From: Rhizomucor pusillus
Taxonomy: Eukaryota > Mucoromycota > Mucoromycetes > Mucorales > Lichtheimiaceae
Reading direction: 5' to 3'
Length of the DNA stretch: 64,000 nucleotides
Assembly: GCA_900175165.2 (NCBI GenBank)
Contig: FWWN02000253.1
Coordinates: 1 to 64,000, forward strand
Each line of letters opens with the position of its first letter. Position 1 is the stretch's first letter. Below the pieces are notes generated by a model. It worked only from the letters and a program-made list of their open reading frames with translations. It did not search any database and was not told the DNA's origin. Shown piece by piece: positions 10,658 through 24,035 of this stretch. A program made the position numbers and the translations under genes.

Positions 10658-13600
10658 TTATACTCTACGCTCTCTCTCTTTTCCTTTAGCTTCTTTTTTG
10701 GTTTCTGGTTTCGAGGGAGAGGGCTTTTCACCTCTGTGGCAAATGACGCAGGTTGTAGATCCATTCTGTTGCTGAAGTTCTAAGCATTGGCGGTGATAGG
10801 CATGTCCGCACTGAAATACAATTACATCCTTGACTTTGGGTTCGTCGCCGTTACTCTTTTGCTGGTCCGTATCCTCCTCATCCCACGCGAGCGGTTTCTG
10901 GAGCAGCGTCAAATCCAGTATGGTGCCACTGCAGATATCACATACTCCCCGTCGAGGTCGCCATCCGCGTGCTTTATCTCGAACCAGTTCTTGTACGCCG
11001 CGATACAAGTCGCGATCGAAAAGCTTGTTTGTCATTTCCAACAATTTGCCTTCATACTTGTAGGTATCGAGCATACTCCTAAAGATGTCTCTAAAGTCGG
11101 CAAACGTCGTGTCACCCCGGGTTTGGGACTCGATGAGCCGAAGGAGCAAACGAGGAAGAGAGACTTGAGGCGACGTCGACAGGAGGAGAGAAGTCAAGAT
11201 GGACTGGACAAATGACTTGAACGAGGATTGGATATGCTGATGAAGGCCTTGGGGTATCTTGGCTGCGGCCAGCGCATTGTAAACTTCAATGGATGACTCG
11301 ACGTAGGCATCCAGCAGACGGAACCACAGTGATTCTATCTCAGACCCATCTTCTTCTTCCGAGGAGGATGCTCTTCGGCTGCTATTTTCGCATAGCCGAG
11401 TGCCTACACGCAGCACACCTGAAAGCCCAATCAGGCAGCTGCTGATGATACCTTGCTCTTCAAAAGTCCATATTGACTGCGGATCTCGGTCGTCGTCGTC
11501 TTGGTGCGCTCGTATGATTTCAAGTACCAGCGAATTCTTTTCCTTTGCGACACTGAGCATGGTATCCAGCGCTCCCTGCATGTTTCCGCTTTTCTCCATG
11601 ATCCAGACAACTGCATCCATAACACCGTGCTTTTCGCAGCTTTCTTGAACCGTCTTTAGATCCACCTGGCTGTCAAGCCTTGTGTTGAGATAGTTGTAAA
11701 CGCCAGAGGGGTCAAAGCGACACATGAGTTCAATGTACCGTTCTTGGATGCGTGGGTCCACATTCGTTGACGTCCTGGCTGACGTTGTAAAAGAAGATTC
11801 GCCTCGCGATGCACTGCCCGTCTCCTCATTTTCCTGCGATGCATACGGTTCCAACAATCCGCGAAGATATAAAAACACATGTTTATCGGCAATTTCGTGA
11901 GAATCATCGTCGTCGAACTCTCGATCTTCTTCTAATCGACGGACAGCTTCTTCGTGCTTGCCGTCAAAGAACTTGTCAACGACTTTGGCTGTTTTTTGAC
12001 CATCCATCTCGACGAACTGTGATATCCGGATCATGAATACATTTTTCACCTCGTTCCGTTTCATCTCGTTTAGATCTGATCGGCTATCCAGTAGTCGATA
12101 TACACAGTCGAATACCATGTCGCGGCGCTCGTCGTCTTTGAGATACGCTTCTACCAATTTGCCGTATTTCCGGTCTCGCTGGTAGACATCTTCCAATACT
12201 CGCCAAAAGCCGGCATCTTCGTAATACAAAATCATCTCTTCTTCATTGACGGGAGTGTACACTGTAAGTAAGTTCTGGACAGCAATCTGCCGTTCCTGTC
12301 GAGTGGAAGTGTTGTTTTCTTCGGCAAGTCGCACGAGTATTTTGTGGAGAACAGTCGGTGGTAGAAGAATAAAAGTGGTATACTTGTGGAGATTGGTGGC
12401 AATAAACATGTAGAGTTGAACAAGACCTTCGCTGTCGCTATCTGTGGTCGTATTAGTGGGGCTGGATTTTACCGATTGCACAGTGGAGGTAGAGAACGAT
12501 TGTTTCGGCCGAGGCGGAGGCACAGGCAATGCATTTCCAGATTGTCCACCGCCCATTACATCCAACAGGGTATTAATAATAATTTGACGCGAGATAACTT
12601 TTCCTTGAGTCTCCTCTTCCAAGGTCGATGTCATGATATCTTCCCCGCCGTTCAACCATGGATCTTCAAAAGCGGTCTCCAGTGCATTCAAGAATTTCTT
12701 GGTGTTAAAGCGAAGTAGCAATCGAAGATAAGGGTACGTCGGCTCATCGTCATCTGCAGTTAGCACTAATTTGCCTCCTACACGCGGCCAGACTACACAG
12801 CGTCCAGAAAACACAAAGGTATACACTGCGCTCCGGGCTTCGTTTGCTTTTGAAGATGACATTGGTGCGCCGTCAGGATACGTACGACCGGTCCATATCA
12901 TTTTCAGATAATCGAATAATTTTTCTGCGTTCTGACGTTGATCGCTGTCCTCCTCCATCTGGTCTGGATACTCGAGCGCCTTGCCGCTTTCTATGCTGGC
13001 CATTCTGACCTTCTCCCGTTGATTAGGATGCGATGAAACACCAAACCGGGAGTTTTCTTGTTTCAATACTGATCGAATGACTTTAAGCATATCCACCAGA
13101 GGACTGACATAGTCGTTCATGTTGCGGTTCCAGACATACATCATGGCTTCATACATGCCTTCGCGGTGGCACATACTGACAATCTGATCAATATCGAGAC
13201 ACTGCGGATCAACGTGCCAAATAATTTGTTCTAGGCGAGATATCCAGCGCTTTGAGCAGTAATAGTCGACGAGATCTTTCATGACGGCAGGTGGCACATC
13301 CGACACGCGTTCTTCCAGGATATACGGCTCGAGTACCTGCAAAAATGCGCCAGGTACATTCGCTTCACAGAATCGCTCGTACACCGTATCAAACAAGAAT
13401 TCCAAGTTATTCATGGACAAGCATGCCTTGATACAGCCGGATGCTAGATCGTGGAATAGAACTGTGCCGTTTCCGGCTATGTCGTCGTCGAACGTTTCAA
13501 ACGCACGTGTTGATGCAAATGCAAAATTCAGTGATGCGACAAGAAGTTCCATTAATTTTTCGCCCACAAGCTGTTTGCGCGCTTGTTCGTCTTCCGGTAG

Positions 13601-16600
13601 ACCAACTACAGTTTGTGTAAACTTGCCATTGTAAAACAGTGTGGCCAATTCGATGCCCTCCAAGAAGTCCCCTGATCGCACCAGTGCAATTATTCGGTCT
13701 GCCCACGATAGCAAGTTGCCGATGTATAGCTTGTTCAATCCCTTTAGATCCAAGTTTAGTTTGGAATGCTCAACCCAGCAGTGTTGTGCTACTTACCAAC
13801 AGGAATAGCGTTCCTTTGTATCCACGAAGCGAGTGATAATAAGCCATTTCGATTGTTTTTGGCGCTGAGACGTATCTTTCTATATCCTGCTGCGATGCAT
13901 GTTCAAGCATATCGTGAAGCGGGCCGTTGAAACGGTCATGGTAAACGAGTTCTTTGGCACGCAAACTGGCTCGCTCGGTTTCCACCATATTTTTCGGGTC
14001 GAACAATATCATTTCCTCGTTAGGCGTAAGCATAACTAGAATCTGATCCAGATATTAACAAGGAAGCAAAAATAGGCAACTACTTTAGCTTACCTGTCTG
14101 TTGATCCACTGCAAGCCGACGATTACATCTTTGCATTTGTATTCGCCGTATTTCACAAAATTGAGTTTGTTTCTTCGTTTGCTTTTGCCACCCAAAGGCC
14201 CTCTCGATCGCCGTGTGGAATTGCTTGCTTTATCGACGTTCTCAACAGTTACTTGAAGAATAAATAAGTGCTGGCCCCAGGAAAATGCAAGCAACGGATC
14301 AGCCGTTGCAATAGTATTGTTATTTTTGTCTACTTTTGGTTGCTTAATATTTGCGATATCTTTTTTCCTTTGTATATGCGAACCTGTTACATCTTTGGTC
14401 GAACCGGATTTGGTTACAGGCAACCATGCAAGGCAACCCGCCAGACTTTCACTAGGTTTGCTAATGACTTCTTCATCTTTTTGCTGTTGCTGCTGTCGTT
14501 GCTGATGCTGAGGAAGACTTTCCGTGGTTTCGTCAAGCACCCCGTTTGTCTCAACTGGTGGCGTAAATGGCTTAGGTTTCAAGAATTTGTACTGCGTTTG
14601 CGGCGTTGGTTTTAGGCCGACAATAATCATTTTGTAAGGAGTAAGCAATGCGACCAACCCAAAGGATTCTGCGGGATGTGCGAGCTGCCCCAGAGGTAAC
14701 GGTTGCATAGCAAACACTGTGCTCGGTCGACGAGGTTTAGGAGGCACAGGCGATCCTCCTCCTTCTGCCATGCTGAGTCGTCGTTGTAATTCCGATGCTG
14801 TTTCCAACGTTGGGAAGGAGAGATTCTGGTATCTGCCAAGTATACGCGTTGTATCAACAGCATTGACCATGACCACCTTGTATAGGACGTGATAGAAAGC
14901 CATGCCTTGGTCGTCACCAGATACAATTTCTAACTTTTTCACACCGACGAAACCAATGTGAAGGATGGAAGCTCCTTTCACATGTCCTTCTTTGCGGGAT
15001 GCTTGTTGCTGCTGCGAAGCTGGAGCTGCTGCTACGTTTCCAGGTGCAAAGTGCGCAGGGATAGGGTCAATGACTCGCATAGGGTGTGCCGGTTTAGTTA
15101 TATCCCACACAACGATGTAGCCTTGGCTGTGTCCACATGCAATCGTTGTATGGTCTGCAGATATTGCAATCGAGGTGACAGCACCGAGTTCAACAGCTAT
15201 GCAAAAGCTTTAGCATCATGAACTTGACTTTCCTCTCGTTCCTTTTCCTTACCCCGAGCACTGTTGCCTAGGATACATTTAAGATTCTGCAAATAATCAT
15301 ACACAAACACCAGACTGCGTGTGGTACCAATTGCAATGACACCGCTCACCTATTAGTGGATCAAGCTTAGGTATATGAACTTCCATACGATCTGAATCTT
15401 AATGTATAAGCACTTACTGCTAGAACTGAAGCGAGGCCACTTTGTTTCTTTACGTGTTCTGCGTAAATGTGATCGGATATCTTTTTCAATGGTGTCCATT
15501 TGAATGCTTCCCATGGTTCCATGTTCTCTTTTCCAGTCTCATTTAACTGCACACTAGATTCTTCAGCCAAGAGTAATGACATAGGCGGCGAGCGGTCCGA
15601 AATTGTGCCTATTTCGGAAGAATGGCGCGAACTGTCCAACGGCGAGTCCAATCTTGGTCGCAGAGGCGTTCCGGGCGACGACCTCGGTTGTTCCAAAGAG
15701 GATGTAGACAACGTGGAGTAAGAGGTTACGCGTTTCGCCTTCCTGGTAGAGGGAGGATACGGTGACATTTGTGCTGATGAATGTGGAGTTCCGGACGTAG
15801 CTCTCGACATATTGGATGGTGTATCCTGTTTAGATAAACTTTGTAAATAATCGATGAACGTGCGTTGCATAAAGTTAAGCTTACAAAGTGATTCATGCTT
15901 GGGCTCGTTTCGCTAGTGTCATTGTCTTCATGGAAGTACTCGTCGACGCTGGAACTATCAGATTCGTTCAAGATACTCTCCAGCGTAAGATATTGAGCTA
16001 CATAGAAATGGAGTGAATATGTATATGCAGCAACGTAATGCAATTACTTGCATACCTCGTTTGACAAATTCTTCGTATAGTCCAATCTCTTTGCCAATAT
16101 CGTCTAATAAATTCAAAATTTTGCGCTTCTTCTTCTCTCCAATGTTGTGCGCCATGTTTGCATTTTTAACAAGAGGCCCACCATGCAAATGGATGTAGAG
16201 CTCATCCTGTATTTTGTAGAGGTCGTCTAAACGTGCGCGGATAATGGTATCAGATATGGTGGGTAAATCGAGCTCGGGTATTCTTGATGCATGGAATTTC
16301 TGTTCGAGCACAGTGAGAGGTTGGACACCGTTGACTAGGCGGGTATTATATGGTATTGCATCCAAAATTTTCGATAGAGGATCGTACTGCATACGTAGCA
16401 AAGGTTTGGGCGACATGGTCTGGTGAGGAAAGGTGGATTGCAGAGGAGTATTTGGGCTGCAACTGGTTTAGCCAAGAAATTCCTGCCAATTGTTACTGTT
16501 CTGAGAAAGCGTTACCTTGAGTAATCGCCTTTACCGCTCGTCATGGAGCCATAAGAATGAGTACGCTGATGGCTCATAAAGTTTTTCAGGTTGGCGAGGT

Positions 16601-16871
16601 ACTTGTCAGCTAAGGCATGGTCTTCAAGCGCTGCACGCAGTTCATCTGGTAGATCTGCGGTGGCAGTGTTGACATCAATGTCGATATTGCTAAGCAGTTC
16701 CTCAGCTGAATCGTCTTCCGAGTTCTCTTCCAGGACTTCCTTTAAAAGGGCGTCGTAGTTGTCACGAAATGTCACTGTTGTCGAGCTCGCGCTTCGCTCC
16801 ATTGGAGGTTGCATAAGTGTTTCGGGTAACCGGGTACCAGACTCATCACTCAAAGTCGATCTGGCTTCCAT
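10658..16871 (-). CDS. VPS8: Vacuolar sorting protein Vps8, CORVET subunit
   Basis: Large CORVET tethering subunit that links Rab5/Vps21 endosomes to fusion. It starts at 16871 (MEARSTLSDESG). Several small exons span 16871 to about 13795 and one long exon covers the rest, for roughly 1,900 residues. The acidic, Ser-rich N-terminus is followed by a disordered S/T/P segment (15.4-15.9 kb). A WD40 region comes next (14.1-15.3 kb; blocks GTTRSLVFVYD, LKCILG, IACGHSQGYIVVWDITKP). The long exon carries the conserved LYIGNLLSWADRI block, the helical solenoid and a C-terminal RING-H2-like finger: CDIC near 10940, then CGHAYHRQC and CVIC near 10745-10805. A Gln/Asn/Thr-rich insertion with short CAG runs lies in the propeller (14.45-14.55 kb). 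Most small exon ends are approximate. Confidence 0.9.
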
Positions 16872-18345
16872 GAATATGTAGGTAGACCAAAATGTATATA
16901 TGCACAGCCGTCGAATAAGTTAACAGCAACAAAGCTGCCCGTTTTTCGCGTGGTACTCGAGAAAAGAAAAAGAGAAAGCTGAAACAGCAACTGCAGGCTT
17001 GTTGCTACAGTGCCTCGTCGCCCTTCTCTTGGTGTTTTCAAGGGCAGCCCCGCCTTTCTCAAACATTTTCTGCATTGCGCTGACCTGAAACTCGAGAAAT
17101 TACACTCGAAGCAGTAAAATGGATATTGGCGCTGGCAATATTTTTCAGCAGACAACGAGTAGTCTTGAAGGCCTTGTACGCAAGAAGCAATGCTTGAAGA
17201 AGCAATGCTTGATGCTGTAGATAAACAGGTTTAGCCGATAAGGCAAAGCTACACGTACGTTGAAGATTATTTTGCTATGGATGAAGATGGCAACAGCATT
17301 GTAGCATTTGCATGGAAAAAACAATGCAGTACCAATATATATAATAAACTGACGGAGAGTGCTATGTGAAATGTGAAAAGGAAGATTGAAAACAAAGGGT
17401 TATCGAGCTCAAACGGCAATGTATGTATATAGGCTTTATTGGTCATACAGATGACTATCAAGGATTCCGAAAGTTACAGCTTTGAAGATAGATGACGTGA
17501 AGCGATTTGCTGGAAGGCTGTAGAATGCAAGCTGTCGACAGATATCTTTTACGGGGACTTCGGCGACTTCGGCGACTTCTATGCAGCACTTGCTATGAGC
17601 TTGCTATCTCCGCTCACATTTTCCTTTTCTTTGTCTCCTTCCAGACGCGTCGTTTTCAGCCCAACGTAACTGTTATTCTCCTTTTGAGCTTTTGATGAGG
17701 CCCGTGATCGAGAAATGGTCTTTGACCAGCGCCTGGACAGCATCAGACAAGCGTTAAAGGATCTTGGTGCGAATATCGCTGTTTGCATACGACGCAATCG
17801 GCCTTCAAGAGATACGAAGACTTGCCATTCAAGTTTCAAGATCGGACAGTCAACGAACTGAAAAAGGTTTTCAGAGAGATTAAAATTGCCTAATATTGGC
17901 CAATGCACGGATGAGAGCAAGATATTGCAACTGCGTTAGGCGGATAGCATTTATGACGTGTTTGCAGACTAGCTCCATATAATGATTTGTATGTAACTGA
18001 ACAGCCCCCCCCCCCGGGAAACTGCAACATCAATTTTATCATAGAATAAATATAATATGATTACAAATGAATCGATACTGTTTGGAATACTGTTGTGGCC
18101 ACGTACGTAGCTGGATGGAAAGATGTTTAGCCCGATGGATTCAATACCGGATCCAAGTCAGTAATTAACGATCACTTTGACCTTTGTGTGATGTAGCCCA
18201 CCAATCATTCCAGCGTAATGGCAAGGCAAAATCGTTCAACCGCCCATTCTTACACGGCCGCCGATCTTCCGAAATTGCAGCTGACCCCGCAATTGCATTT
18301 AAAAATCCCTTACCAAGACATTCCACTAACTTCATCTTGTTTTCG
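16872..18345. other. Intergenic stretch upstream of P450 copy 2
   Basis: About 1.47 kb between the divergent VPS8 and P450 starts. Open frames such as the minus-strand one at 17579-17920 have no recognisable domain or partner exon. A run of 11 cytosines lies at 18005-18015. I see no RNA gene or mobile element. Confidence 0.45.
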
Positions 18346-20353
18346 ATGGATCAATACACCAAATACATTGAAAAGTTACAGTTTCCTGCTGGTCATCTAC
18401 AGCGCCGCGACGTTATCGTTACCATTGCAGCAGCTACTGCGACGGTTGCCGTCGCAGGAACGTTGTACTCTTTGATCCACAGGGTACGCATCAAGAAGCG
18501 ACAACATTTGCCCTTCTTTTCCCGATCCTATGCAAACCTATATCTAACTATTCTTTTCTTGCGACATAGGCTTTGGATAATCCTGGCTGCAAAACAGTTC
18601 CGTATTCCCTGCCATTCGTGGGATCAAGCATCGATTACCGCAAAGATCCTCAGACGTTTATGGAAAAATGGACAAAAGAATTGGGTCCAGTTTTCCGTGC
18701 TCACGTTTTTGGCGAGGTATTATCGAAACTAATACCAGTTTTCTGATATGGCCTTTAATGACCTTGGAACTTAGGTGATGACCGTTGTCTCTGGCCCGTA
18801 TGTTCGAGAAATTTTCCTGAACAATGACTTCAACTTTGTCCATGGTATCAACAAGGTACATAGATATATTTTCCGACATCTAGCATCATCCGCAGCAACT
18901 AACCAACTCTTTCTCTTTCTCTAGAGATTCGACCTTAACTTGCTGCTCGGCATCGACGATAAGGATGCGGATAACACAGAACTTCGTCAAATTGTCCTAA
19001 AACATTTGCATAACAATATGAGACCGTATACACCGCGGGTCGTTCGGCAGGCAAGCTTACTACTTTTCCTTTTAACGAAGAACAACAAGAAGCTAACACT
19101 CTATTCAGTTGAAAAAAGCAGGAGACGAAATTGTAGGCCAAGTATCTGAAGAAGAGAAAGTCTTCCCTCACGTCTATCCTATCATGCAGCATATGATCGC
19201 CAACGCTGCTGCCTCCATTTTTGTCGGCGAAAACTTGGTCAAGAACGAAAAGCTTATCGAATCTTTCAAGAACATGACAATAGAGTGCGGTGCCGAGCTC
19301 CGTGGTGAGAGTTTGTTCTTTGAGTACTTTTCTACGCTGAATCGATGGCGGCAATGGTACATCGGCAAGTTCTCGAAAACTGTGCAAAGACACCGCAGCC
19401 AACTCTACAATGCCTTGAAGCCAGAGGTTGAGGAGCGATTGGCAAACTGCAACAAGCCTGGATGGAAGCGACCTGTAAGTCTGAATTCAAAACAAGATGA
19501 TAGGAAATGATTTTGCTTCAATGAGCCTCTACTGATCATTGATTTCTTGTATATTAGAGAGATATTTTGCAAGATCTCATTGAGGATTCGAAGTGCCCTC
19601 CCGGCAAAGACCTCATTTTACACTTGACCGAATGGATCATTCTCCTTATCTTTGCGTCCATCCACACTACGAGCGAGAACTCTACTGTCATCATGTATCG
19701 CCTTTTGCAGCACCCAGAATTAATCCCGGAACTTTTGGAAGAACAGAACCGCGTCCTTTCTGAGCATCTCGGCGAAGATGTTGTCAAGTCCACGGACGAC
19801 GCTGTTTCCCTCTTTACCTTTGATGTTATCCGCAATCTTCCCAAACTGGACAGTCTCTGCCGCGAGTCGCTTCGTTTGCGAAACGATTTCTTAACGTTGC
19901 CACACAAGTATATGGGTAAATCCAACTTTACGTTGAGCAACGGCGTCGTGATCAAGCCCGGTGAATACGCGCTGATCAACGCTTACTACAACCACCGAGC
20001 CGAGGATATTCAGCACGATAACACTGGTAACCACGATGTCTTCCAGCCTTTCAGATACGCAGACGTCACCGACCGCCAGTCTACCAAGATCGGCGATGAT
20101 TACCTCATCTTTGGTTTAGGAAAGCATGCCTGTCCTGTATGTATTTAAGTATTCATTGGTTAGAGTTTACCGATACAGTGCTAACAGGTTACCTTTGTAG
20201 GGTCGTTGGTTTGCCCTCCAAGAAGTCAAGACAATCGTATCATTCTTCATTCGTCAATACGAGATATCAAACCGTGGCAGTATCGTCTTCCCCACAAACG
20301 ATGGTAGCAAAATGCCTTTTGGACAGTTCGTCGTTAAGAAGCGATCCATTTGA
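18346..20353 (+). CDS. Cytochrome P450 monooxygenase, copy 2
   Basis: Close paralogue of the gene at 4394. Seven exons: 18346-18483, 18570-18716, 18775-18855, 18925-19050, 19109-19474, 19558-20136 and 20201-20353; 529 residues. Exon lengths are identical to copy 1 except for one extra codon in exon 1, and all introns are phase 0. The start is placed at MDQYTKYIEK, aligned with copy 1. It has the same N-terminal anchor, SIHTTSENS I-helix, ESLR, FQPFRY and FGLGKHACPG haem loop. Here intron 4 (19051-19108), not intron 3, has the GC donor. Divergence is concentrated in the region after RFDLN and at the C-terminus. The copies lie 12 kb apart in the same orientation with three unrelated genes between them, so this is an old or interrupted tandem duplication. 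Confidence 0.93.
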
Positions 20354-20830
20354 ACGTTAGTTAATCGAGGTACATTGACTCCCGTCCGCTCCTTATCCAC
20401 CATATTCTTTTCGTGTAATAGCCCGTATCCCTGAACCTCCCTGTATTGCTATGCATCTTTCGTGCCACTGTAAACATGGTGCAGCATGAAAATATTATTA
20501 TGGATGTTGTCTAAATATATCCCCTTCCAGTCATGCAATATTTTATAATAAAGTGCCAGACAGCCTCAGTGGGTAATATTCATCTGGATTTGAGAAAAAC
20601 AAGAGTTGTGACAGCATTGAATGGTGCTGTAAAGTAACTGCAGTAGCAAAAGTAAAAAGTCGGCTCGCTATGCACACCATCGGAGCCTCAAGTCGTTTCA
20701 CAGGCATCAACGGAGAACCGACGGAAACTCAGGCAAATTTCCCACGAACCCCACACAAACGACCCCTCTGTTCATTCTTTGACAGTGTGTTTGCTCTTTT
20801 TTCCCTTTCCATTCCATCCTGAGGCCGCCC
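20354..20830. other. Intergenic stretch between P450 copy 2 and MCC alpha
   Basis: 3' region of the P450 and promoter of the carboxylase gene. It includes an AATAAA-like signal near 20548. No gene seen. Confidence 0.45.
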
Positions 20831-23657
20831 ATGATACGTATTTCTACTATTTGCCGACAGAGCATACTGTTACGGCCGTCATCATCGCGGTCCTTTTCAA
20901 CCTCCACTTATTTAGGTCAGTCAGACGGTGCACACGTTTGTACGCTACGCCCCCACCATTAAACTGATAACTTTTATCCAGCACGGAATCCTCTTTTTGA
21001 AAAGATTCTCATTGCCAACCGGTATGGATCTGAATGTTTGAGAAAAAAAATACGAGTTATCTGACGCGCTGTCCGTTGCCAGTGGCGAGATCGCGTGCCG
21101 TGTGATGCGTACCGCCAAGAAACTCGGTATCAAGACCGTAGCCGTGTACAGCGAGGCCGATGTAAATGCACAGCATGTCAAGATGGTCAGTACTCCATTT
21201 AATTAAAAATTGAGATTGCTGTTCAATTTTGGAAAGCCTATAACATGACCTCGGGCTTTAGGCAGACGAGGCTTTCTTGATCGGTCCTCCACCTTCAGCC
21301 GAAAGTTATCTTGACATTGACAAGATCCTAAAGGTGGCAAAGATGACAGGAGCGCAGGCGATCCATCCAGGCTACGGTTTCCTATCAGAAAACGCTGATT
21401 TTGCCGACAGAGTGATGGCAGAAAAGTTGCAGTTCATTGGGCCTTCTGGAAACGCAATGCGTTCTATGGGTTCGAAGAGGTAATACAACTTGCACTATCA
21501 AGTCTGCATAATACATGGATATTTATGATGGTCACGATGTAGCGAATCAAAGTTCATCATGGAGGACGCTGGCGTCCCTGTGGTGCCTGGCTACCACGGC
21601 GATAACCAGGATGTGAAATTTCTAAAAGAACAAGCAGAGAAGATCGGGTACCCGGTGCTCATCAAGGCAATCAAGGGTGGAGGTGGCAAGGGTATGCGTA
21701 TCGTGAGAAGTCCGAGCGAATTCGAAGAGATGCTCGAGTCATCAAAGAGAGAGTCTATCAAATCATTCGGTGACGACAAGGTGCTGATTGAAAAGTACTT
21801 GGAGCGACCTCGGCACGTCGAAGTACAGGTTTTTGCTGACCGACACGACAATGTTGTGCATTTGTTTGAGCGTGATTGCTCTGTCCAACGAAGACATCAG
21901 AAGGTCATCGAGGAAGCACCTGGTCCTGGCTTGACTGAGGAAATCCGTGCACAGCTTGGTGCCAAGGCTGTTGCCGCTGCGCGCGCTGTCGGATATGAGA
22001 ATGCAGGCACGGTCGAGTTTATCATGGACAACATTGACAAACGCTTCTATTTCATGGAAATGAACACTCGATTGCAAGTGGAGCACCCTGTGACGGAAAT
22101 GGTAACCAACACTGATCTTGTACATTGGCAATTTGAGGTAAGTACTATGAAGGAAGCTCTCTCGTCACGCTTGTATCCTAACACTGTGTTTCCTTATTCT
22201 TAGGTTGCGGCCGGCAACCCTTTGCCCATGACGCAAGAAGAGCTGCAACTTCGAGGTCACGCGTTTGAGGCGCGTATCTATGCGGAAAATCCATCAAAGT
22301 ATGTATACATTACTTTGTTTGGTTTGGTTTGTATATCTCGCCTGATACTCACAAGGGATCTACAGCCACTTCTTGCCAGACACTGGACCGCTGTACAGTG
22401 TCCGTACGCCACCCAACTCAGAGGACATTCGCGTCGAAACTGGGTTTACCCAGGGGGATCAGATTAGCGTGCACTATGACCCCATGATTGCCAAGCTCGT
22501 GGTTCGAGGTCAAGATCGCAACGATGCACTGAGACGATTCCGAAGGGCGTTGGAGCAGTATCAGGTATACATCAATTTTTTTTTTTTAAAAAAAAAAAAA
22601 AGAATTTATTGGCAAAGATGATTCCTCTAACAAAAGAGGGGGACTGGGCGTAGATCGTTGGTCTGCATACAAATATTGATTTCGTGAAACGCGTTGCCGA
22701 GCATCCAGAGTTCATCAAGGGCGAAGTCGAAACAGGATTTATTCAGGTACATACGGGGACTGGGGGAATGAACGATAAGCATAAAAGCATGACTAACAGA
22801 TTACTCCTAGGAGTTTGAAAAGGATTTATTAAAGGAGCCTGCAGATGCCGATCCTATTACATTGGCGACTGTTGCCAATGCTATCCGCTTGCGAAATATT
22901 GCCGACATGCAGATTAGTCAAAAAGGTAAGCAACGGTGTTGCAAGTTCTCTGTCGGCGACGCATTGACGCCTCCTTAAAATTAATAGATCCATTCAGCCC
23001 GTGGTCCTCGCTTAAGAGCACTTTCCGTCTAAACACCATTGACAGTCAAAGCCTTGATGTCTCTGCTAACGGCAAGAAATATACCATATATACTTCACCG
23101 TCATCGAAGGCTGCTGCAACCGGCGTGGTTGATATCAAGATCACAGATGCTGAGACCAAGGAGACGCTCAAGACTTTTGCCAACGTGGAATGTCACTTTA
23201 ACGAAGAGGGAGAGCTAGTTTCTAGCATTAACGGTGAAAAGATCAAGAGCAACGTTGTGTTGAGAAACGAGCACGTTGTCGTTTTTGACAAGGTAAGAAG
23301 GAAGATGGTATTTGATCTAGAACATGAACAAATTTATTCAAATAATTACGATTCAATTTGTTATAGCACGGTCGAACAGAACTGGATCTTGCGACACCAG
23401 AGTACATTGTCGGCACCGCCGCTGGAGCAGACAGCTTAGGATCGGTGAAGACGCCTATGCCATGCAAAATCTCGCAAGTGCTGGTGTCTCCCGGTCAAAA
23501 AGTAGAAAAAGATACAACACTCGTCGTCTTGGAGGCAATGAAAATGGAGCATGTCATCAAGGCACCCATGGCAGGGGTGATCGATCAGGTGCTTTACAAA
23601 GTCGGAGACCTTGTCGATGAGAACAAGAGTCTGGTCACATTCGCTTCCGAGCAATAG
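20831..23657 (+). CDS. MCCA: 3-Methylcrotonyl-CoA carboxylase alpha (biotin-carrying) subunit
   Basis: Mitochondrial biotin enzyme of leucine breakdown that carboxylates 3-methylcrotonyl-CoA. Eleven exons: 20831-20915, 20982-21021, 21083-21185, 21262-21479, 21543-22137, 22204-22298, 22366-22564, 22654-22746, 22811-22925, 22988-23292 and 23367-23657; 712 residues in frame. The start gives an Arg/Ser-rich presequence ([20 protein letters not shown]), then KILIANRGEIACRV. The biotin carboxylase domain shows [10 protein letters not shown], the ATP loop [24 protein letters not shown] and [14 protein letters not shown]. The biotinyl domain has EAMKMEH near 23538, with the modified lysine, about 35 residues before the end. 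The block VVPGYHG and overall length favour MCC over propionyl-CoA carboxylase. The beta subunit is not in this window. Confidence 0.93.
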
Positions 23658-24035
23658 AAAAGCTGTAATGGCAGTAATAAAATACACTTTATCTTTTTGA
23701 AATTACTATTCCAAGCTAACGTCGGCGTGGCAACGAGAACTCCATAGTGAGGGGTGCCTGGTTTGTGTGCAAAAACAAACGTGATGTTCCCCCTTGAACA
23801 GACCATGATTTATTATTGTTATTATTGATTCTTCATCGTGCTGTCCTAAAAATATTAGTTTTTATTATTATTTGCAGATACGAAGTACATTTTCGGTGCA
23901 TACAGCGAGAAAGTGTGTGCCCCAGATCGACATTTGGGGAAACCCGAATGCAGACAAACGAGAAGCGCCACGACCCTGAGAGTGCTGCTATCTTGTACTC
24001 CTTTTTTTCTCTCTTTGTTTTCAACCAGGCCATCC
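23658..24035. other. Intergenic stretch between MCC alpha and the Sel1 gene
   Basis: An AATAAA at about 23676 follows the carboxylase stop. The frame of the Sel1 gene is open upstream of its first ATG (back to 23913), so an upstream exon or non-ATG start cannot be excluded. Nothing else is seen. Confidence 0.4.

Noticed and set aside
18005..18015. Run of 11 cytosines
   Set aside because: Isolated homopolymer in intergenic DNA; no G-quadruplex pattern of repeated runs.
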